Positions 23,779 through 32,262 of a stretch of DNA of 37,945 nucleotides are shown one piece after another. The DNA comes from CAZHTF01 sp964535305 (GTDB lineage Bacteria > Planctomycetota > Phycisphaerae > UBA1845 > Fen-1342). The stretch is from assembly GCA_964535305.1 (NCBI GenBank), contig CAZHTF010000024.1, forward strand, positions 1-37,945, read 5' to 3'. The stretch's first letter is position 1; every line of letters starts with the position of its first letter. A program made the position numbers and the translations under genes. Below the pieces are notes generated by a model that was not told the origin of the DNA, did no database searches, and saw only the letters and a program-made list of their open reading frames with translations.

Positions 23779-24465
23779 GTGAATCCCGGTGCCAAGTTCA
23801 TCGTGGTCGACGGGCCAGACGGCGCTGGCAAGGGCACGCAACTGGCGCTGCTGGAGGCTGCGATCCAAGCCAGCGGCGGAAGCAGCGTGCGCGCCAAAGA
23901 CCCTGGCGGGACGCCAATCGGCGACCGCATCCGGCATATCCTGCTGAGCTACGACCTGCAGCAGATGGACGCGCGCTGCGAGGCGCTGCTGTTCATGGCG
24001 TCCCGCGCGCAGCTCGCCGCTGAGGTCATTCGCCCGGCGCTCGCCGCCGGCAAGACCGTCTTAGGCGATCGCTACATTTCGGCCACCTGCGCCTATCAAG
24101 TGGCGGCGGGCGTTCCGCGCGAAGAGGTGCTGGCGCTGGGCCGGCTGGCGGTCGGAACGACCTGGCCGGACCTAACGATCGTGCTGGATCTGCCGCCGGA
24201 AGTCGGCCTGCAGCGCACCGGCCGCGCCGCGACGCAGCCGCCGCGCCGCCGGCGCAGCGGCGGCAGCGGGCAGATTGCGATGTTTGAGGACGCCGCGGTC
24301 GATGCGATGGAATCACGGCCGCTTGCGTTTCATCGGCAGGTGGCGGCGATTTTCCGCGAGTTGCCCGGTTTCTATCCGGCGCCGGTAGCGCTGATCGACG
24401 CGAACCGCGCCGCGGATGCGGTCTTTCAGGATGTGCTGGAGGCGCTCAAGCGTGCGTTTGGATGA
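23779..24465 (+). CDS. tmk: Thymidylate kinase
   Basis: A 228-residue P-loop kinase that phosphorylates dTMP to dTDP for DNA synthesis. It has the P-loop GPDGAGKGTQ, KDPGGTPIG (the usual REPGGT), and GDRYISAT with the DRY motif that binds dTMP. The lid region is Arg-rich with an inserted PRRRRSGGSG stretch, longer than usual. It starts with GTG at 23779, with no strong ribosome binding site. Its 3' end overlaps the start of holB by 14 bases, the standard tmk-holB pairing. Confidence 0.93.
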   Translation: MNPGAKFIVVDGPDGAGKGTQLALLEAAIQASGGSSVRAKDPGGTPIGDRIRHILLSYDLQQMDARCEALLFMASRAQLAAEVIRPALAAGKTVLGDRYISATCAYQVAAGVPREEVLALGRLAVGTTWPDLTIVLDLPPEVGLQRTGRAATQPPRRRRSGGSGQIAMFEDAAVDAMESRPLAFHRQVAAIFRELPGFYPAPVALIDANRAADAVFQDVLEALKRAFG

Positions 24466-25675
24466 TGTCCAGCACCAGCCGCGGGCCATTTCGCTGCTGC
24501 GCCGCGCGCTGCGCCACGGCCGCACGCATCATGCCTATTTGTTCGACGGACCGGAGGGCGTCGGCAAAGAACGCACCGCGCTGGCGCTCGCAGCGCGACT
24601 GCTCTGCCAGCGCGCCGCAGCCACAGCCAGCCCAGCCGGCGACGACGCCAGCAGCGGCGGGGGCGACTTCGACGCATGCGGCGCCTGCGATGCATGCCGC
24701 TTGATGGCCAGCGAGACTCATCCGGATTATCACCTGGTCCATCGCGGGTTGAACAAGCTGCACCCGGACCGTAGCGTCCGCGCCACGAAGGGGCTGTACC
24801 TGACGGTCGACCTGGTGCGGCATTTCATCATCACGCCCGCCGGCATCGCGCCGACGCTGGGAAAGCGCCGCGTGTTCGTGATTCGCGACGCGCAGCGCAT
24901 GAATGACGAAGCCCAGAACGCGCTGCTCAAGACGCTCGAGGAGCCGCCCGGGCAAGCCTGCCTGATCTTGATCACCGCCGCGGCAGAGCGACTGCTGCCG
25001 ACGATCCGTTCGCGCTGCCAGCGCGTCCCGTTCGACGCGCTGCCGCTGGAATTCGTCGCTCAATCGCTGCAGCGGCTCGCGAAATTGCCGGCGAACGCGG
25101 CGCACACGCTCGCGCGGCTGGCCGATGGCCGCCTAGGCGTGGCGCTGCTTTGGCAGCGCGCCGGTCTGCTCGAAACGCTGCAGCCGATCCAATCCGCGTT
25201 GCTGAATCCGCCGCAGGCCGATCCCGAAGCGTTCGGCAAGGCGCTGCTCGAGCTGGCGGCCGGTCTGGCAAAGCGCCTGCAATCCGGCGAGCGCGACGCG
25301 GCCGACGACGACGATAGCGACGAGGCCGAAGCACCCGCAGAAGCGAGTGCGGTGGAGCGCGGCGCGGCCCGCGACGTTCCCACCGATCAACTTCGCGACG
25401 CACTGAAACTGGTGCTGATCGGCGTAGCCGCGACGGCGCGCGATGCGCTGCTGCTGACGGTCGATGCCGCGCCGGCCGGCGGCACTACCGTAGTGGCACC
25501 CGGGGAATTGGAGGCCGCGCGCTTGCTGGCGGAGCGGCTCGACGCGGATCAGCTCGACGACGTGCTCCGCGGCGTGTTCACCTGCGAACGCATGCTTGAT
25601 CGCAACGTCGCCCCGCAACTGGCGCTCGAAGCGCTGGCGCTGAGCTTCGCCGGTTATGAGCCGCGGCTCACCTAG
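24452..25675 (+). CDS. holB: DNA polymerase III delta-prime subunit
   Basis: A 407-residue AAA+ clamp-loader subunit. Seen are RRALRHGRTHHAYLF, the P-loop GPEGVGKE, a zinc module with one Cys in LLCQ and a CGACDAC cluster, the DEAQNALLKTLEEPP segment and the IRSRCQ motif with the SRC arginine finger. The zinc module has an insert of about 20 residues rich in Gly, Ser and Asp between the first and second Cys. A second acidic insert (ADDDDSDEAEAPAE) makes the protein longer than the roughly 330 usual. GTG 24452 is preferred because GGAGG lies about 9 bases upstream and the family start follows; it overlaps tmk. The two insertions look like low-complexity loops. Confidence 0.9.
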   Translation: MRLDDVQHQPRAISLLRRALRHGRTHHAYLFDGPEGVGKERTALALAARLLCQRAAATASPAGDDASSGGGDFDACGACDACRLMASETHPDYHLVHRGLNKLHPDRSVRATKGLYLTVDLVRHFIITPAGIAPTLGKRRVFVIRDAQRMNDEAQNALLKTLEEPPGQACLILITAAAERLLPTIRSRCQRVPFDALPLEFVAQSLQRLAKLPANAAHTLARLADGRLGVALLWQRAGLLETLQPIQSALLNPPQADPEAFGKALLELAAGLAKRLQSGERDAADDDDSDEAEAPAEASAVERGAARDVPTDQLRDALKLVLIGVAATARDALLLTVDAAPAGGTTVVAPGELEAARLLAERLDADQLDDVLRGVFTCERMLDRNVAPQLALEALALSFAGYEPRLT

Positions 25676-25787
25676 AGCGGATTCATTTTTGTCCAAGTGT
25701 GCAACATGCTGCGTGAATGGTCCTTTGCGTCGCCAGGCGCGGCAGTCGTTTACGTTGCGGGCCCGGTGTGCAGACCGGCGGTGCGCG

Positions 25788-25944
25788 TTTCGCCCCAACG
25801 GGGCGAAGGAGTGCGGTCACGTGCACGTGTGGCCTGCGGCGCGATTTTCGCCCCAACGGGGCGAAGGAATGTAGCCACGGGTTCCGCTGCGGCCCTGCGG
25901 GCCTCGCTCCATCCGTGGCCACATTCCGCGGCCCCTGCGGGGCC
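25788..25944. repeat. REP-like cluster of hairpins in the holB/protease convergent gap
   Basis: The 317-base gap between two converging genes holds at least five inverted repeats. Two identical 23-base units (25788-25810 and 25846-25868, 58 bases apart) each form TTCGCCCC-AAC-GGGGCGAA. Between them is the palindrome CACGTGCACGTG (25818-25829). After them GGAATGTAGCCACGG (25866-25880) pairs with CCGTGGCCACATTCC (25913-25927), one mismatch, enclosing GGCCC-TGC-GGGCC (25891-25903). Last is GGCCCC-TGC-GGGGCC (25930-25944). This looks like a REP/BIME-type intergenic element and may also end transcription from both sides, though there is no T-run. The remaining bases, 25676-25787 and 25945-25992, show nothing recognisable. 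Confidence 0.75.
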
Positions 25945-25992
25945 GAATTCAACGCACTACGCGACTGAAATTGAAACCGCGCAAACGAATTG

Positions 25993-28900
25993 CTACGGAC
26001 AATTCGTCTGCCAGGCGCTCAGCAGAATCCCAAGGTCCGATTCGCGCGTGTGCCCGTCGCGATCCAGATCGCCGGCGGCGGATTCCTTCCAAGCCGACAA
26101 CAGAATGCCCAGATCCGATTCATTGACATTGCGGTCGAAGTTCAGATCGCCCGGGCATGCCGCTGCGAACTCGAACGCGCCGCGATCCACGATCGGCGGC
26201 GTACCCGCGCCGCTGTTGGGCGTCGCTGGGTGATCGTAGAAGCGCGCATTCACGTCGTAATCGGCGATCAGGCCGGCCGGCACGGCCGCGTTGTCAGCGG
26301 AGTCGATCGCGAACGACCCCAGCGACAGTCGCGGGTTGTCATCGAGCGTGCCGAACGTGTTGTCGAGACCGTCGGCATCGAGCAGCAGCGGGTTTGCACC
26401 GCTATTGCCCGGGCCGCCGAGGGCGCCGGTCCAGCCCTGCACGATGGAGTAGCGGACCGTGGTGGTCGCGTTGGTGCGCTCGATCTGGGCGGTCTCGCCG
26501 CTGCCGAAGGAGTCGCTATTCTGCCACAGGATCGAGTTGGCGATGATCGAGCCGGAGGTGTCGTCGCTGATTCCGCCTGTGACCCAGCCGGAGGTGTTGC
26601 CGACGATGGTGCAGTTGGTCCAGCGCGGCTGGCTGCCGCCGACGTTCCACGCCACGCCGCCGACGGTGCTGGCCAGGTTACCGCTGAAGACGCAGTTTGC
26701 GAACTCGACTGCGGCCGCGGCGCTGCAATGCACGGCGCCGCCGTACAGACCGGCCCGATTGCGAAGGAAGATGCTGTCTCGCGCGATCGGCGCCGCGGTT
26801 GCCTGGTACCAGCATCCGCCGCCGAAATTGGCCACGTTCGCCACGAACGTGCTGCGCAGGATGGTTGGGTTGCTCTGGTCGGCGAATACGGCCCCGCCGC
26901 AACAGCCGGCGGCGTTCTGATCGAAGGTGCAGTAGGAGATCTGCGCCGCGCTGCCGCTGACGGTTGAGATTGCGCCGCCGGCGCCGGTGCCATTGTCACC
27001 GACGGTGTTGGCGGTGAAGTTGCAGCGAAAGATCGTGGGACTGGCGGCGAACGTGTGGATGGCGCCGCCCTGGAAGGCCTGGTTCTGCGTAAAGCTGCAA
27101 TCTGTCAACGACGCACTGGCTCCGCTGTGCGTATAGAAGCCTCCGCCGAAATCGGCGAAGTTCAGATCAAATTGGCAGTTGTTGATGGTGATGCTGCCGC
27201 CGCCGCCGCAAACGATTCCGCCGCCGCCGTATATGCAACCATTCAGGCTGAAGTCGCAGTCGAGCAGATTCGCCGCGGCGTTGTAGACGCCGAGCGCGCC
27301 GCCCCAGTCGGCGGCGTTGGCGTTGAAGGTACAGTCGATCAACGTGACGCTCGCGCCACCATCGATATTGGCGGCACCGTGATTGACGGCGTTGCTCAGC
27401 GTGAACGTGCAGCGTTCGTAGTGCGCGCTGGCGCCGCCCGTGTCATTGGTCGCGCCACCACTGAACACGGCGGTGTTGTTCGAGAAGGTGCAATCGGTGT
27501 AGCGCGGGGCGCTGCTGTTATCGTGATGCGCGGCGCCGCCGAATGCTGCCGCATTGACGGTGAAGCGGCAGTTGCGAATCGTTGGCGATCCACAGGAGAC
27601 GCGAATGCCGCCACCCGCGTCGCGTGGGAAAGCGCTGTTGGCGTTTCCGTCGCGGATCGTGAAGCCATCGAGCACGGCGGTCGCGTCCACTTCCTCTGCG
27701 CGGACGACATGCCAGGAATTGTCGGCCACATCGCCCACGACGCCGATCTCGCCGCTGAGCACGGTCTCGTTCAGCGCCGGGTTTCGCTGACTCAGCGCCG
27801 TCTCGGTGCCTGCGAATCCGCCGTAGATGCTCACACCGCTGACCAATCGAAACGTGCGAAGCCGGTCGCCGCTGCCGTTGTCGGGCTTGTAGGTTCCGGC
27901 AGTAACCCAGATTTCGTCGACGGCGCCGCGTGCGCGGACGGCAATGCCCATCGCGTCTTGCAGATTGTTGAACGCGGTGGCCCAGCTCGCGCCGTCCCCA
28001 CCCGCGGGCGCATTGGCCCGCACATACAAGCGCGGCGGCGGCGCACTTCCGAGTGTGCTGGGGCGGAAGTTTGCCAGTGTGAAGCTCGTGTTGCGGTGGG
28101 TCAGCGTGTTGTCGCAGGACGTGTTCAGATCGTTGCCCGGCACGCCCATGGGGCCCGGGTTGCCCAGCGGCCCGTTGTAAACCAGGTTGGGATTTGAGAA
28201 GTACAGAATGTTGGCGCCCGGCGGATACGCCATGATCGTCTTCCAGGCGCTGCCGGGTTCGCGATAGCCGTACGAGTAATTGAAGAATCCGCCTGGGAAG
28301 GTCGTGACGCGATCGTGCTGGCAGCCGAAATTGTGCCCCAACTCGTGCGCGAACGTCTCTGTGGATGCGACGTCCTGCCGCATGACCTGAAACCCGAAGC
28401 GGCCGTCATCATTGCTGCCCAGCGCGAAGAGCGAGAAGCCAGCGCCGCCTGCGTTCAGCGATGAAACCCAAAGACTGACAATATCCGCGCCGTAGGTGTC
28501 GCGATCGGCATGGACCGAATCCATGAACCCGTCGGCGCGCTCGGTCAGGCGCGGCAAGTCGGTCTGGTATATGCCGGATTCGGTGTAGTCGACCAGCAGC
28601 TTGCCGACGATACGAACCTGGATCGGGAGTGTAGAGTTTGCGTAGGCCTGATTAGCGACCGAGGCCGCAAGGTCGATCTTCGCACGCAGCGCCGCGTCGC
28701 CGCCCGCGGCCGTGGCCGCGGCCGCAGTGTACACCGCCAGTACGTCGATGGTCCCGCCGTCATCTGCGCTGAAGCCGGCCAGCGGCGAACCCGCGAGCGG
28801 ACAGCCCGCGCCGCGCACTACCGGCGGCGGCTCAAGCACACCGCAATAGTCGCTGGGCTCGGCGGCGAGGTCCACTTGCCGGATGCGCAGCACGCCGTCA

Positions 28901-29382
28901 GTGCCAGGGCTGATGTCAAACGTGCCCAACCGACCAGCGTGAACGGCGGCGACGGTGACGTTGCCATCCGTGACCAGGAACAAGTGCCCATGCACGATGC
29001 CATCCAAACGGGCGCTCAGCGATGCGCCGTCCGGCGGCGACGGCTTGATGTGCTCAACGACCGCCGTGACCGATACGTCATCAAAAAGCGGCACGCGCAG
29101 GCGACGTATCGCCCCACTCGCCAGGTCCGCGAGCACGCCGGCATCAAATTGCACTGGCCTTGACCGCCGCAGCGTCCGGTTGGGGTAGTGGCCGGCCTTG
29201 TCGGCTTCGCCCGCGAGACTCCGGCGCGATTCAGTGCTGTCTGTGGCGACGATCGGCGCGGCGAAAAGATCGGGCGGATGGCTCGCCTGTGCTTGGAGAT
29301 CTGTTGACGCGCATGCCAACATCGAATGAACGCAGACCAACGCGCGCGCGGCGGCGCGGCGTGCGAAAATTGTGGATGGCAT
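25993..29382 (-). CDS. Secreted reprolysin-like metalloprotease with beta-helix and dockerin-like C-terminus
   Basis: A 1129-residue secreted protein. A signal peptide (about 1-33) is followed by a propeptide-like region and a metzincin protease domain with H346-E-x2-H350-x2-G-x2-H356-D357 (HELGHNFGCQHD, adamalysin/reprolysin style) and a Met-turn (TIMAYPP). From about 440 to 1030 comes a right-handed parallel beta-helix with many short imperfect repeats of the NCxFxxNxAxxGGA type. The end has two dockerin-like calcium repeats, GDLNFDRNVNESDLGILLSAW and GDLDRDGHTRESDLGILLSAW-like (each slightly varied), common at the C-terminus of planctomycete surface proteins. The protease should act outside the cell. 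ATG 29382 has an AAGGGGGA site. It may follow the pseudopilin gene on the same strand (138-base gap). Target unknown. Confidence 0.9.
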   Translation of the reverse strand: MPSTIFARRAAARALVCVHSMLACASTDLQAQASHPPDLFAAPIVATDSTESRRSLAGEADKAGHYPNRTLRRSRPVQFDAGVLADLASGAIRRLRVPLFDDVSVTAVVEHIKPSPPDGASLSARLDGIVHGHLFLVTDGNVTVAAVHAGRLGTFDISPGTDGVLRIRQVDLAAEPSDYCGVLEPPPVVRGAGCPLAGSPLAGFSADDGGTIDVLAVYTAAAATAAGGDAALRAKIDLAASVANQAYANSTLPIQVRIVGKLLVDYTESGIYQTDLPRLTERADGFMDSVHADRDTYGADIVSLWVSSLNAGGAGFSLFALGSNDDGRFGFQVMRQDVASTETFAHELGHNFGCQHDRVTTFPGGFFNYSYGYREPGSAWKTIMAYPPGANILYFSNPNLVYNGPLGNPGPMGVPGNDLNTSCDNTLTHRNTSFTLANFRPSTLGSAPPPRLYVRANAPAGGDGASWATAFNNLQDAMGIAVRARGAVDEIWVTAGTYKPDNGSGDRLRTFRLVSGVSIYGGFAGTETALSQRNPALNETVLSGEIGVVGDVADNSWHVVRAEEVDATAVLDGFTIRDGNANSAFPRDAGGGIRVSCGSPTIRNCRFTVNAAAFGGAAHHDNSSAPRYTDCTFSNNTAVFSGGATNDTGGASAHYERCTFTLSNAVNHGAANIDGGASVTLIDCTFNANAADWGGALGVYNAAANLLDCDFSLNGCIYGGGGIVCGGGGSITINNCQFDLNFADFGGGFYTHSGASASLTDCSFTQNQAFQGGAIHTFAASPTIFRCNFTANTVGDNGTGAGGAISTVSGSAAQISYCTFDQNAAGCCGGAVFADQSNPTILRSTFVANVANFGGGCWYQATAAPIARDSIFLRNRAGLYGGAVHCSAAAAVEFANCVFSGNLASTVGGVAWNVGGSQPRWTNCTIVGNTSGWVTGGISDDTSGSIIANSILWQNSDSFGSGETAQIERTNATTTVRYSIVQGWTGALGGPGNSGANPLLLDADGLDNTFGTLDDNPRLSLGSFAIDSADNAAVPAGLIADYDVNARFYDHPATPNSGAGTPPIVDRGAFEFAAACPGDLNFDRNVNESDLGILLSAWKESAAGDLDRDGHTRESDLGILLSAWQTNCP

Positions 29383-29520
29383 CGTGTCCCCTTCCTTTTC
29401 GGCGCGAGCGCGTTTGAATCGAGGATAGGTGCCTGGCCGGCTGGATTGCAAGGAAATTGTGGGCGGGGCAGCCCGGGCAGCCAGCGCCCGAAAATCGGTG
29501 CAGCAGATGTTGGCAGGTGT

Positions 29521-30495
29521 CTATGAGCCGGGCGACTTGTGCTTGATCTCAAGCCAACCGCGAACCTGCGTGTACCAAGCCGGGAGCAGCTCGCGCGGAA
29601 ACACGTCGCCGGGCGGGTTGCTCAGGACATGAGGCGGCGGGACGTTTGGATACGCGGAGCCGTCCAGCTCGCTGTGCGGGCCGACATCGAGCGCCTCACC
29701 CGGCTGCCAGACGAAATGCGACGCGGTGTTCACCGGTTGCGGCCGTTCGATCAGGTAGCGCGGGTTGGAGACGTGCCCATCCTGGAACAATAGGTTGGCC
29801 GACCAGCGCCCGCCCACCGTGTGCCGCTCCCAGGACACGGTGTTATCAAACTGCGTCGGGTCGTTCCAGATGCCGCTGCGCAGCGCACGGCCGCCGAGGT
29901 TGTATATCAGGCTCGAATAGCTGTCGCCGGCGAGCACACGGCTTGCGGCGTGCAATTCGTGATCGCGGAAGCGCCGCGGACGCTCACCCGCGACGTCCGG
30001 CGTCGGGCGCCAGGCCCAGCCTCCCGCTGAGAGCGGCGCGGCGATGCCGTAGCTGTAATCTACGCCGTTGCGATCGGGCTTGAGCGGGTAGCTCAGCGTC
30101 GGGTTGCGGGCCTCATTGAGCAGATCGGGCAGATCATCGGACGGGCAGTACGCGACGCGCGGGGCGGCGCCGGCCGGGCCGTGGCCGCCGGGCGTCTGCG
30201 AAATCAGCTTGCGTTCGACCAGCACATCCAGCCAGGTAAAGCGGATTGGTGCGCCGCCGTCGTCCCAGAGCGGATAGAAGCGGAATTCGGTCCGGGTTTG
30301 CTCGAGCGCCCGGCCGATCTGCTGAAGCTGCGCGCCACATTGCGTGCGCTGCGCCTGGCGGCGGGCCATCTGCATCGGCGGGAGCAGGATCGCGAGAAGC
30401 AGTGCAAGTACGCCAACGACGACCAGCAGCTCCGCGACGGTGAACCCGCCGTGAGCCGTCCATCCGCGTGCCAGTCGCCGTGTTTGCGTCGTCAA
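29521..30495 (-). CDS. Type II secretion/type IV pilus-like pseudopilin
   Basis: A 324-residue protein with a prepilin peptidase site: G17/F18 followed by T-V-A-E22, giving Glu5 of the mature protein, and a long hydrophobic helix (LLVVVGVLALLLAILL) with QARRTQC-like sequence after it. The soluble part has CPSDD and, near the end, NLLFQDGHVSNP, the DG-containing motif seen in the many pseudopilins of planctomycetes. It would be processed at the inner membrane and assembled into a pseudopilus or retained as a minor pilin. No other secretion-apparatus gene is nearby. The start is unusual: TTG 30495 has GAGG about 8 bases upstream and puts the signal at the right distance; GTG 30510 is the alternative. 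The frame stays open to 31023 under the opposite gene. Confidence 0.83.
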   Translation of the reverse strand: MTTQTRRLARGWTAHGGFTVAELLVVVGVLALLLAILLPPMQMARRQAQRTQCGAQLQQIGRALEQTRTEFRFYPLWDDGGAPIRFTWLDVLVERKLISQTPGGHGPAGAAPRVAYCPSDDLPDLLNEARNPTLSYPLKPDRNGVDYSYGIAAPLSAGGWAWRPTPDVAGERPRRFRDHELHAASRVLAGDSYSSLIYNLGGRALRSGIWNDPTQFDNTVSWERHTVGGRWSANLLFQDGHVSNPRYLIERPQPVNTASHFVWQPGEALDVGPHSELDGSAYPNVPPPHVLSNPPGDVFPRELLPAWYTQVRGWLEIKHKSPGS

Positions 30496-30639
30496 GATCG
30501 TGCCTCGCACGCCTTGCGTTCTCTCGACGAAATTTGGGCCGAGAGTTGACCTGAAAACTACACCGCTCGAGTTTAAGATACGGCGCTCGTGCGGCGGTTT
30601 CAAGCGCGAGACGACGGTATTCCTCGAAGCGTCGTGGTC

Positions 30640-31143
30640 ATGGCGAGCGGCATGGAATTTTCCGCACACCTGCTGTTCTTCCTGGGCGTGCTGGCCGCGG
30701 CCGCCACCTTCGCGCTGGTCGAGATTCACGCCGAGGGCTCGGCGGGCTGGGCGGCGAATCTGCCCACCTGGCGGCTGCGCAGCGCCTGGCTGGGCTGGCT
30801 GTTCCCCGGGCGCCCGCTGACGGGTTATCACCTCTGGATGATGCTGTTCACCATTGTCGTGGCGCACCTGCCGTTCACGTTTGGGCTGCGCTGGAGCTGG
30901 CCGCACGAGCTGCGCTCGCTCGCGTTCATGCTGTTCTTCTGGGTGATTGAGGATTTTCTCTGGTTCGCGCTCAACCCGCATTACGGCCTGCGCCGCTTCC
31001 GGCCGCAATTCATCCCCTGGCACAAGAAGGCCTGGTGGTGGCTGGCCCCGCGCGACTACTGGATCGGCCTGGCGCTGGCGATCACGCTCTACGCCAGCAG
31101 CCTGAGCGCCGCACCCGCGCAGACCTTGGCGCTGGCCCGCTGA
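30640..31143 (+). CDS. Small polytopic membrane protein of unknown function
   Basis: A product of about 167 residues with four probable helices: HLLFFLGVLAAAATFALVEI, HLWMMLFTIVVAHLPFTF, SLAFMLFFWVIEDFLWFAL and YWIGLALAITLYASS. Conserved-looking polar and aromatic pieces lie between them (VIEDFLWF, PWHKKAWWWLAPRDYW). No family recognised. Two ATGs are possible, 30640 and 30652; neither has a strong ribosome binding site, and the second has a GAGCGG stretch just ahead. It is divergent from the pseudopilin gene across about 144 bases and converges on the hydrolase gene with a 6-base gap. Confidence 0.65.
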   Translation: MASGMEFSAHLLFFLGVLAAAATFALVEIHAEGSAGWAANLPTWRLRSAWLGWLFPGRPLTGYHLWMMLFTIVVAHLPFTFGLRWSWPHELRSLAFMLFFWVIEDFLWFALNPHYGLRRFRPQFIPWHKKAWWWLAPRDYWIGLALAITLYASSLSAAPAQTLALAR

Positions 31144-31149
31144 GACTGC

Positions 31150-32088
31150 TCAGCGCGGCGGAGCGGCACGCTCAAACCACGCGCTGACGCGCTCCTGAAA
31201 CCCCTGCATGTCGAGCATCAGCGCCTCAGTGTGACCTGCGCCCTCAACCCGCCAGATCTGCTTGGGCTCCAACGCCGCCGAATACAGAGCTTCGCTCAGT
31301 TGCGGCGGACAGGTGCTGTCCTGCATCGAGGCGATCACCAGCAGCGGCCGGGGCGGGATGCGCTCCAGGTACTGCAGCGGCTCGTGTTCGCCCGAGAGCA
31401 GCAGCCAGGCAAGCCCGTCTGCCACAAACCCGGGCACGAAGCGCTGCCGCAGATGCAGCGCCGCGATGCCGCGATAGCTGTGAAAAGCGGAGTCGACGAC
31501 GATGGCCCGCACCTGCGGGCGCTGCGCGACGGCGACCAGCGCGACTGCGCCGCCGAGCGATTGTCCGAAGACGAAGACGCGCTGCGGGTCGACGTCGGGC
31601 CGCGCGAGCACGTAGTCAATCGCGGCCAGTCCGTCGCGGACCGTCCCGGCCCGCGTGACGCGACCTGCGGATTTTCCGTAGCCGCGATAGTCGAACGTCA
31701 GCAGGTTGAAGCCGGCCGTCGGCATCCAGGCTACAAACGAGACGTGGCTGGTCATATTCTCGGCGTTGCCGTGGAAGTGCACGACGGTACCGATGGGCTG
31801 GGGGTGGCAGCGGCTTTGATGCGGGATGAACCAACCGCTCAAGCGCACGCCGTCGGAGGCGCTGAATGCCACGTCTTCGTACTTTAATCGGAAGGTCGCG
31901 GGCGTGTAGAACTGCTGGCGCGACGGGAAGTAAAACATCGAGTCGCAGCCGATCACGCACACTCCGATCAGAAACCCGACCGCCGCCAGTCGAATCATCC
32001 AGCGCCAGTCGAAGCGGCGCCTGCGTGGCGGGGCTGCGGCAGCTTCGGCAGGGCGGGCGCCGGGTGCACGTTCCGCTTCGGCTGGCAT
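31150..32088 (-). CDS. Membrane-anchored or lipidated alpha/beta hydrolase (BEM46/ABHD13-like)
   Basis: A 312-residue protein. A basic cytoplasmic start is followed by one hydrophobic segment (about 31-48) that ends in VIGC, so it could be lipidated at C48 or anchored as a helix; the next residues, SMFYFPS, are typical of this group. The hydrolase domain shows VVHFHGNAEN, FDYRGYGKSAG, the nucleophile elbow G-Q-S177-L-G-G, the acid D257 (SMQDSTCPP) and H286 (GAGHTEAL), a complete Ser-Asp-His triad. The substrate is unknown; relatives are esterases or thioesterases. ATG 32088 has AGGAG about 14 bases upstream, rather far. The much longer open frame to 34374 is only absence of stops under the spoVR gene. 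Divergent from spoVR across 174 bases. Confidence 0.88.
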   Translation of the reverse strand: MPAEAERAPGARPAEAAAAPPRRRRFDWRWMIRLAAVGFLIGVCVIGCDSMFYFPSRQQFYTPATFRLKYEDVAFSASDGVRLSGWFIPHQSRCHPQPIGTVVHFHGNAENMTSHVSFVAWMPTAGFNLLTFDYRGYGKSAGRVTRAGTVRDGLAAIDYVLARPDVDPQRVFVFGQSLGGAVALVAVAQRPQVRAIVVDSAFHSYRGIAALHLRQRFVPGFVADGLAWLLLSGEHEPLQYLERIPPRPLLVIASMQDSTCPPQLSEALYSAALEPKQIWRVEGAGHTEALMLDMQGFQERVSAWFERAAPPR

Positions 32089-32262
32089 ATGGCAATCGCG
32101 CTCCTGCCCGATGCCCGGCTGCACGCGCGTGCGGCCTGCGGGTAGTCTAATGACTCGGCCGGGCGCACGTCGCGCAGAGTTCGTCGCCGCCAACCGCACG
32201 GAATTGCTCGGCCCGTCTGGCGAAGCGGTCGATAGAATCGGGAAATTGCGCAGGAGGTCGGC

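Noticed and set aside
26500..27700. Repetitive DNA within the metalloprotease gene as a possible tandem repeat or CRISPR-like array
   Set aside because: The periodicity is at protein level (beta-helix coils); the DNA units are too diverged to be repeats and have no spacer structure.
29440..29510. Terminator-like GC-rich inverted repeat between the pseudopilin and protease genes
   Set aside because: The arms (GGGCG/CGCCC) are short with a large loop and no T-run on the transcribed strand, so it is not convincing.
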